Source of the DNA: Sphaerotilus natans
GTDB taxonomy: Bacteria; Pseudomonadota; Gammaproteobacteria; Burkholderiales; Burkholderiaceae_C
Length of the DNA stretch: 64,000 nucleotides
Direction of reading: 5' to 3'
Assembly (NCBI RefSeq): GCF_900156335.1
Contig: NZ_FTMZ01000005.1
Coordinates: 62,001 to 126,000, forward strand
A program made the translations under genes and the position numbers. The notes beneath the pieces were generated by a model that was not told the DNA's origin, did not search any database, and saw only the letters and a program-made list of their open reading frames with translations. Within the stretch, counting starts at the first letter, position 1; the number at the start of each line of letters is the position of its first letter. Of this stretch, positions 60,434 to 64,000 are shown in pieces.

Positions 60434-61552
60434 TCAGAGCCGCACCAGGTTGTCGCGATGGATCAGCTCGGGCTCGTTGGCATAGCCCAGCAGCCCCTCG
60501 ATCTGCGACGAGGGCTTGCGCGCGATGCGCCGGGTCTCGCTGGCGGCGTAGTTGGCCAGACCGCGCGCGATCTCGACGCCGGCGGCGGTGCGCACCGCGA
60601 TGACATCGCCGCGCGCGAACTCGCCGCTGACCTCGATCACGCCGATCGGCAGCAGGCTCTTGCCCTCGTCACGCAGCTTCAGCGCCGCACCATCATCGAC
60701 GACGACCGCGCCGCGCAGCTGCAGGTGATCGGCCATCCACTGCTTGCGCGCGGCGACCTTCTGCGTCGCCGCCACCAGCAGCGTGCCGATCGATTCGCCC
60801 TCGACCAGGCGCAGCAGCGCATCCTTCTCGCGGCCCCAGGCGATCACGGTGCTGGCGCCGCTGCCGGCCGCGCGCTTGGCGGCCAGGATCTTGGTGATCA
60901 TGCCGCCCTTGCCGATCGAGCTGCCGGCGCCGCCCGCCATCTGCTCGAGCTCCGGCGTACCGGCGACCGCCTCATGGATGAACTTCGCGTCCGGGTCCTT
61001 GCGCGGATCGGCCGAGTACAGGCCCTTCTGGTCGGTCAGGATGACCAGCGCGTCGGCCTCGATCAGGTTGGCCACCAGGGCGCCCAGCGTGTCGTTGTCG
61101 CCGACCTTGATCTCGTCGGTGACCACCGTGTCGTTCTCGTTGATGACCGGCACCACGCCCAGCTCCAGCAGCGTCAGCAGCGTCGAGCGGGCGTTGAGGT
61201 AGCGCTCGCGGTCGGCCAGGTCGGCGTGGGTCAGCAGCACCTGCGCGCTGCCCAGGCCCTGCTCGCGCAGGGAGGTCTCGTAGATCTGCGCCAGGCCCAT
61301 CTGGCCGACGGCGGCCGCGGCCTGCAGCTCGTTGATCTCCTTGGGCCGGGTCGCCCAGCCCAGGCGCTTCATGCCCTCGGCGATCGCGCCCGAGGACACC
61401 ATCACCACCTCGCGGCCCTGGCGCACCAGCGCCGCCAGCTGCACGCACCAGGCGTGGATCGCGGCGGCGTCGAGCCCGCGCCCCTCGTTGGTGACCAGGC
61501 TGGAGCCGACCTTGACGACGATGCGGCGGGCGTTCTTCAGGACATCACTCAT
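60434..61552 (-). CDS. proB: Glutamate 5-kinase
   Basis: The 372-residue protein has an amino-acid kinase domain with [35 protein letters not shown] and [14 protein letters not shown]-terminal PUA domain (about 275-370, [25 protein letters not shown]) follows. ProB phosphorylates glutamate in proline synthesis and is feedback-inhibited by proline. Length agrees with E. coli ProB (367). It is followed 44 nt away by obg on the same strand, so the two are likely co-transcribed. Confidence 0.96.
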   Translation of the reverse strand: MSDVLKNARRIVVKVGSSLVTNEGRGLDAAAIHAWCVQLAALVRQGREVVMVSSGAIAEGMKRLGWATRPKEINELQAAAAVGQMGLAQIYETSLREQGLGSAQVLLTHADLADRERYLNARSTLLTLLELGVVPVINENDTVVTDEIKVGDNDTLGALVANLIEADALVILTDQKGLYSADPRKDPDAKFIHEAVAGTPELEQMAGGAGSSIGKGGMITKILAAKRAAGSGASTVIAWGREKDALLRLVEGESIGTLLVAATQKVAARKQWMADHLQLRGAVVVDDGAALKLRDEGKSLLPIGVIEVSGEFARGDVIAVRTAAGVEIARGLANYAASETRRIARKPSSQIEGLLGYANEPELIHRDNLVRL

Positions 61553-61596
61553 GGCAGCGGGCCGCGGCGACCGCGGACGAAAAGGTGGAGACAGGA

Positions 61597-62790
61597 TCAG
61601 CGGAAGCGGGGATCGTCGGAGTCGGGCACGAACGTGACCTCGTCGTCATCCTTCGGCGCAGCGGGCTTCGGCGCGGCCTTGGCACGGCGGCGCGGAGCGG
61701 GCGCCGCGGCCTCGACCGGCGCCGGCTCGGCCGTCTCCTCGATGAAGCGCACGTCCGGGGCCTCGATCGGCGGCGCGTTCAGCTTCGAGACATGGTCGTA
61801 GAGCGCATGCACCAGCGGATCGCAGCCCTCGCGCGTCAGCGCGGACAGCTCGAACACCGGGCCCTTCCAGCGCAGCCGGCGCACGATGTCCTTCACGCGA
61901 GCCTTGCGCTCGACCGGGTCGGGCAGCATGTCGAGCTTGTTGAGCACCAGCCAGCGCGGCTTTTCGTACAGCGCCTTGTCGTACTTCTTCAGTTCCTTGG
62001 CGATCGCGCGCACCTCGGCGACCGGATCGACCGCCTCGTCGAAGGGCACTGCATCGACCAGGTGCAGCAGCACGCGGGTGCGCTGCAGGTGGCGCAGGAA
62101 CAGGTGGCCCAGGCCCGCGCCCTCGGACGCGCCCTCGATCAGACCCGGCACGTCGGCGACGACGAAGCTCTGGCTCGGGCCGACGCGCACCACGCCCAGG
62201 TTCGGGTGCAGCGTGGTGAAGGGATAGTCGGCGATCTTCGGCCGCGCGTTAGAGATCGCGGTGATCAGCGTCGACTTGCCGGCGTTGGGCATGCCCAGCA
62301 GGCCGACGTCGGCCAGCACGCGCAGCTCCAGCTTGAGCGCCTTGATCTCGCCGGGCCAGCCGGGGGTCTTCTGGCGCGGCGCGCGGTTGGTGCTGGACTT
62401 GAAGTGCAGGTTGCCGAAGCCGCCGTCGCCGCCCTTGGCCAGGATGATCTTCTCGCCGTGCTCGAGCAGCTCGGCGATGATTTCCTCGGTCTCGGCGTCG
62501 CGGATGATCGTGCCCACCGGCATGCGCAGCACCACGTCCTCGCCGGCGGCGCCGAACTGGTCGGAGCCGCGGCCCGATTCGCCGTTGCGCGCGTCGTGGC
62601 GGCGGGTGTAGCGGAAATCGACCAGCGTGTTCAGGTTGCGGTCGCCCAGCGCGTAGACGTGGCCGCCGCGGCCGCCGTTGCCGCCATCGGGGCCGCCAAA
62701 GGGAATGAACTTCTCGCGCCGGAAGCTCGCGCAGCCGGCACCACCGTTTCCGGCGGCCACGTCGATCGTGACCTCATCGACAAATTTCAT
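61597..62790 (-). CDS. obg: GTPase Obg (CgtA)
   Basis: The protein is about 397 residues from [10 protein letters not shown]. The Obg fold comes first (1-160, glycine-rich [19 protein letters not shown] and [13 protein letters not shown]), then the G domain (160-330) with P-loop GMPNAGKST, switch [19 protein letters not shown] and NKLD. The C-terminal tail is Ala/Pro/Lys-rich and acidic at the end. Obg acts in late 50S assembly and stress signalling. GGAG precedes the start; rpmA and rplU lie upstream, separated by a terminator. Confidence 0.96.
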   Translation of the reverse strand: MKFVDEVTIDVAAGNGGAGCASFRREKFIPFGGPDGGNGGRGGHVYALGDRNLNTLVDFRYTRRHDARNGESGRGSDQFGAAGEDVVLRMPVGTIIRDAETEEIIAELLEHGEKIILAKGGDGGFGNLHFKSSTNRAPRQKTPGWPGEIKALKLELRVLADVGLLGMPNAGKSTLITAISNARPKIADYPFTTLHPNLGVVRVGPSQSFVVADVPGLIEGASEGAGLGHLFLRHLQRTRVLLHLVDAVPFDEAVDPVAEVRAIAKELKKYDKALYEKPRWLVLNKLDMLPDPVERKARVKDIVRRLRWKGPVFELSALTREGCDPLVHALYDHVSKLNAPPIEAPDVRFIEETAEPAPVEAAAPAPRRRAKAAPKPAAPKDDDEVTFVPDSDDPRFR

Positions 62791-62823
62791 GCGTGTTCTC
62801 CGGACGAGAGATATTTGCAATGC

Positions 62824-62848
62824 AAAAAGCCCCGGCAGGCCGGGGCTT
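62824..62848 (-). terminator. Rho-independent terminator between rpmA and obg
   Basis: On the minus strand an 8-bp stem (62840-62847 with 62828-62835) closes a 4-base loop and is followed by five T residues (62824-62828). It lies 39 nt beyond the rpmA stop, so it would limit read-through from rplU-rpmA into obg. A 16-bp palindrome CTTCATGCGCATGAAG (62846-62861) adjoins it. Confidence 0.85.
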
Positions 62849-62886
62849 CATGCGCATGAAGCGAAGGGACAGGTGTGTCCGTTCGC

Positions 62887-63144
62887 TCAGACCGGCGTGA
62901 CGACGACGGTCTTGCGGTTCTCGGCGCCCTTGACGGCGAACGAGATCGTGCCATCGACCAGCGCGAACAGCGTGTGGTCACGGCCCATGCCGACGCCCGG
63001 ACCGGCGTGGAAACGAGTGCCGCGCTGACGCACGATGATCGAACCGGCGCTCACGACCTGGCCGCCGTAGGCCTTGACGCCGAGCATCTTCGGCTGGGAA
63101 TCACGGCCGTTCCGCGTGGAACCGCCGCCTTTTTTCTGTGCCAT
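62887..63144 (-). CDS. rpmA: 50S ribosomal protein L27
   Basis: The 85-residue protein has the L27 signature: [19 protein letters not shown] with the N-terminal Gly-rich start, [21 protein letters not shown] and the [15 protein letters not shown] block. Its N-terminus reaches the peptidyl-transferase centre. Length equals E. coli L27 (85). AAGGAG lies upstream; it follows rplU by 36 nt. Confidence 0.97.
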   Translation of the reverse strand: MAQKKGGGSTRNGRDSQPKMLGVKAYGGQVVSAGSIIVRQRGTRFHAGPGVGMGRDHTLFALVDGTISFAVKGAENRKTVVVTPV

Positions 63145-63180
63145 GTTTCAGCTCCTTGGAGATCTGAGGAAAGACCGGGA

Positions 63181-63492
63181 TCAGGCCACGACCGCGCTGA
63201 TGAGCAGCTCGGTGTAGTTCTGGCGATGGCCCTGGCGCTTCTGGTAGTGCTTGCGGCGACGCATCTTGAAGATGCGGACCTTGTCGTGACGACCGTGCGA
63301 GACGACGGTGGCCTGCACCGACGCACCGTCCACCAGGGGAGCACCGACCTTCAGCTCAGCGCCGTTGCCGACGGCGAGCACCTGGTCGATCACGATCTCC
63401 TGGCCGACGTCCGCAGTGATCTGTTCTACCTTGATTTTTTCGCCGGCTGCAACCTTGTATTGCTTGCCACCGGTTTTTATGACCGCGTACAT
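63181..63492 (-). CDS. rplU: 50S ribosomal protein L21
   Basis: The 103-residue protein matches E. coli L21 (103): [28 protein letters not shown] and the basic end [23 protein letters not shown]. It binds 23S rRNA. The start at 63492 is the family start; the open frame upstream is shadow. A promoter at 63588-63593 gives a leader of about 90 nt. Confidence 0.97.
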   Translation of the reverse strand: MYAVIKTGGKQYKVAAGEKIKVEQITADVGQEIVIDQVLAVGNGAELKVGAPLVDGASVQATVVSHGRHDKVRIFKMRRRKHYQKRQGHRQNYTELLISAVVA

Positions 63493-63587
63493 GTCAACCC
63501 TTTCGTGGGGAAAAGAACTTTTTGATCGCGCGTCGTGACCTGTCTGCGTCGTGTGAAGCACCAGACCCGTTCCGCGCGAAGCCGAAG

Positions 63588-63593
63588 ATTGTA
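63588..63593 (-). promoter_or_regulatory. Extended -10 promoter of rplU-rpmA
   Basis: On the minus strand TGCTACAAT is an extended -10 element (TACAAT at 63588-63593). TTGCCG lies upstream but is spaced 20 bp away, so the extended -10 is the main evidence. Transcription would start near 63580. Confidence 0.5.
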
Positions 63594-63701
63594 GCACGGC
63601 TCTTGCCCGTGCTCGGCAACGATGTCGGATCGGACCGACGCGGGCCGGGCGCAGGATTGTCCGGCGATACCGTCGCGGGCCGGCGGGGTCTGCAGGCTTC
63701 C

Positions 63702-63707
63702 TATAAT
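63702..63707 (+). promoter_or_regulatory. -10 element TATAAT for ispB
   Basis: A perfect TATAAT lies 9 nt before an in-frame GTG (63717) and 39 nt before the GTG at 63747. Transcription would start near 63714. No good -35 is seen at 17 bp. If transcription begins at 63717, the message could be leaderless with a start ten codons earlier. Confidence 0.5.
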
Positions 63708-63746
63708 CCACGGATTGTGCCCTCCCGACCTGAGAAGTCCTCCCTC

Positions 63747-64000
63747 GTGAGCCTCGCCACCGATTCCTCGAACAACCAGGCCGCCATCACCGAACTGATG
63801 GCCGGCGAGATGGCGCAGGTTGACGCCGTGATCCACCGCCGGCTCGCCTCCGAGGTGGTGCTGATCAACCAGATCTCGCACTACATCGTCAGCGCGGGCG
63901 GCAAGCGGCTGCGCCCGATGCTGGTGCTGCTGTTCTCGCGCGCGCTCGGCTTCGAGCAGCCGGCCCGCTTCGAGCTGGCCGCCACCGTCGAGTTCATCCA
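63747..64000 (+). CDS. ispB: Octaprenyl/polyprenyl diphosphate synthase (partial, 5' end)
   Basis: About 85 residues are visible from GTG 63747, with GAGAAG upstream. The family start block [30 protein letters not shown] carries the GGKRLRP motif of trans-prenyltransferases, which make the ubiquinone side chain. An in-frame GTG at 63717 could be the start instead. Its divergent position next to rplU-rpmA is conserved in proteobacteria. The gene continues past the window end. Confidence 0.9.
   Translation, partial: MSLATDSSNNQAAITELMAGEMAQVDAVIHRRLASEVVLINQISHYIVSAGGKRLRPMLVLLFSRALGFEQPARFELAATVEFI

Noticed and set aside
62846-62861. The palindrome CTTCATGCGCATGAAG as an operator
   Set aside because: It is a perfect 16-bp palindrome but overlaps the end of the rpmA terminator and has no promoter nearby; probably part of terminator structure.

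Overview
The window is very GC-rich, almost fully coding chromosomal DNA. It probably comes from a betaproteobacterium of the order Burkholderiales, perhaps the Leptothrix/Sphaerotilus/Rubrivivax/Ideonella group. This rests on the split methionine synthase (two genes), a PhaM-type polyhydroxyalkanoate granule protein, glcDEF, the DUF3567 and YdcH/DUF465 small proteins, a PEP-CTERM protein and the conserved divergent ispB / rplU-rpmA-obg-proB order. No insertion sequence, prophage, CRISPR array or rRNA was seen. Many long open frames on the strand opposite real genes are high-GC shadows and were left out.

Region by region. 1-7033: the 3' end of a tRNA (probably Thr) with its terminator, then an unusual exported redox cluster. 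It holds a HEAT-like anchored protein, a multidomain bacterial lysyl oxidase, a natural fusion of an MbnP-like copper protein with its MbnH/MauG-like dihaem partner, and a dihaem peroxidase-family protein with a ricin-type lectin tail. 7043-16730: recC-recB-recD, overlapping by 4 nt at each junction. 16886-23072: a Fur-controlled iron-uptake operon (siderophore receptor, PKHD dioxygenase, TonB, ExbB, ExbD, FMN hydroxy-acid dehydrogenase). 23399-27678: a GNAT protein, a DUF2325 protein, a possible HemS-like protein, hemP and fur. 27898-30295: ahpC and ahpF, with a candidate OxyR site upstream. 30486-39170: a second exported cluster (CBM60-like/DUF1800, DUF1501, imelysin, dihaem DHOR, imelysin, DUF1513) with a Fur-like box inside it. 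39184-42647: fabB, fabA, ydcH-like, tgt. 42650-55621: a SUKH-like protein, glcFED, a FIST protein, PhaM, a TraB/GumN protein, a fumarylacetoacetase-like probable pseudoenzyme, DUF3108, DUF3567, a tandem AAA ATPase and a helix-hairpin-helix protein. 55740-59561: split metH. 59665-63492: a PEP-CTERM protein, proB, obg, rpmA, rplU. From 63747 to the window edge: the start of ispB.

How the genes work together. Iron is the main theme of the middle third. Four candidate Fur boxes (near 23167, 27173, 27685 and 34165) link the receptor/TonB operon, hemP, fur itself and the imelysin cluster, with peroxide defence (ahpCF) divergent from fur. The most unusual material is the first 7 kb. There, genes for a copper enzyme (lysyl oxidase with copper ligands and both cofactor-forming residues kept), a copper-binding protein matured by tryptophan oxidation, and two MauG/CcpA-family dihaem modules lie together, all with export signals. 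This could be an undescribed periplasmic or extracellular copper and oxidation system; its joint function is inference.
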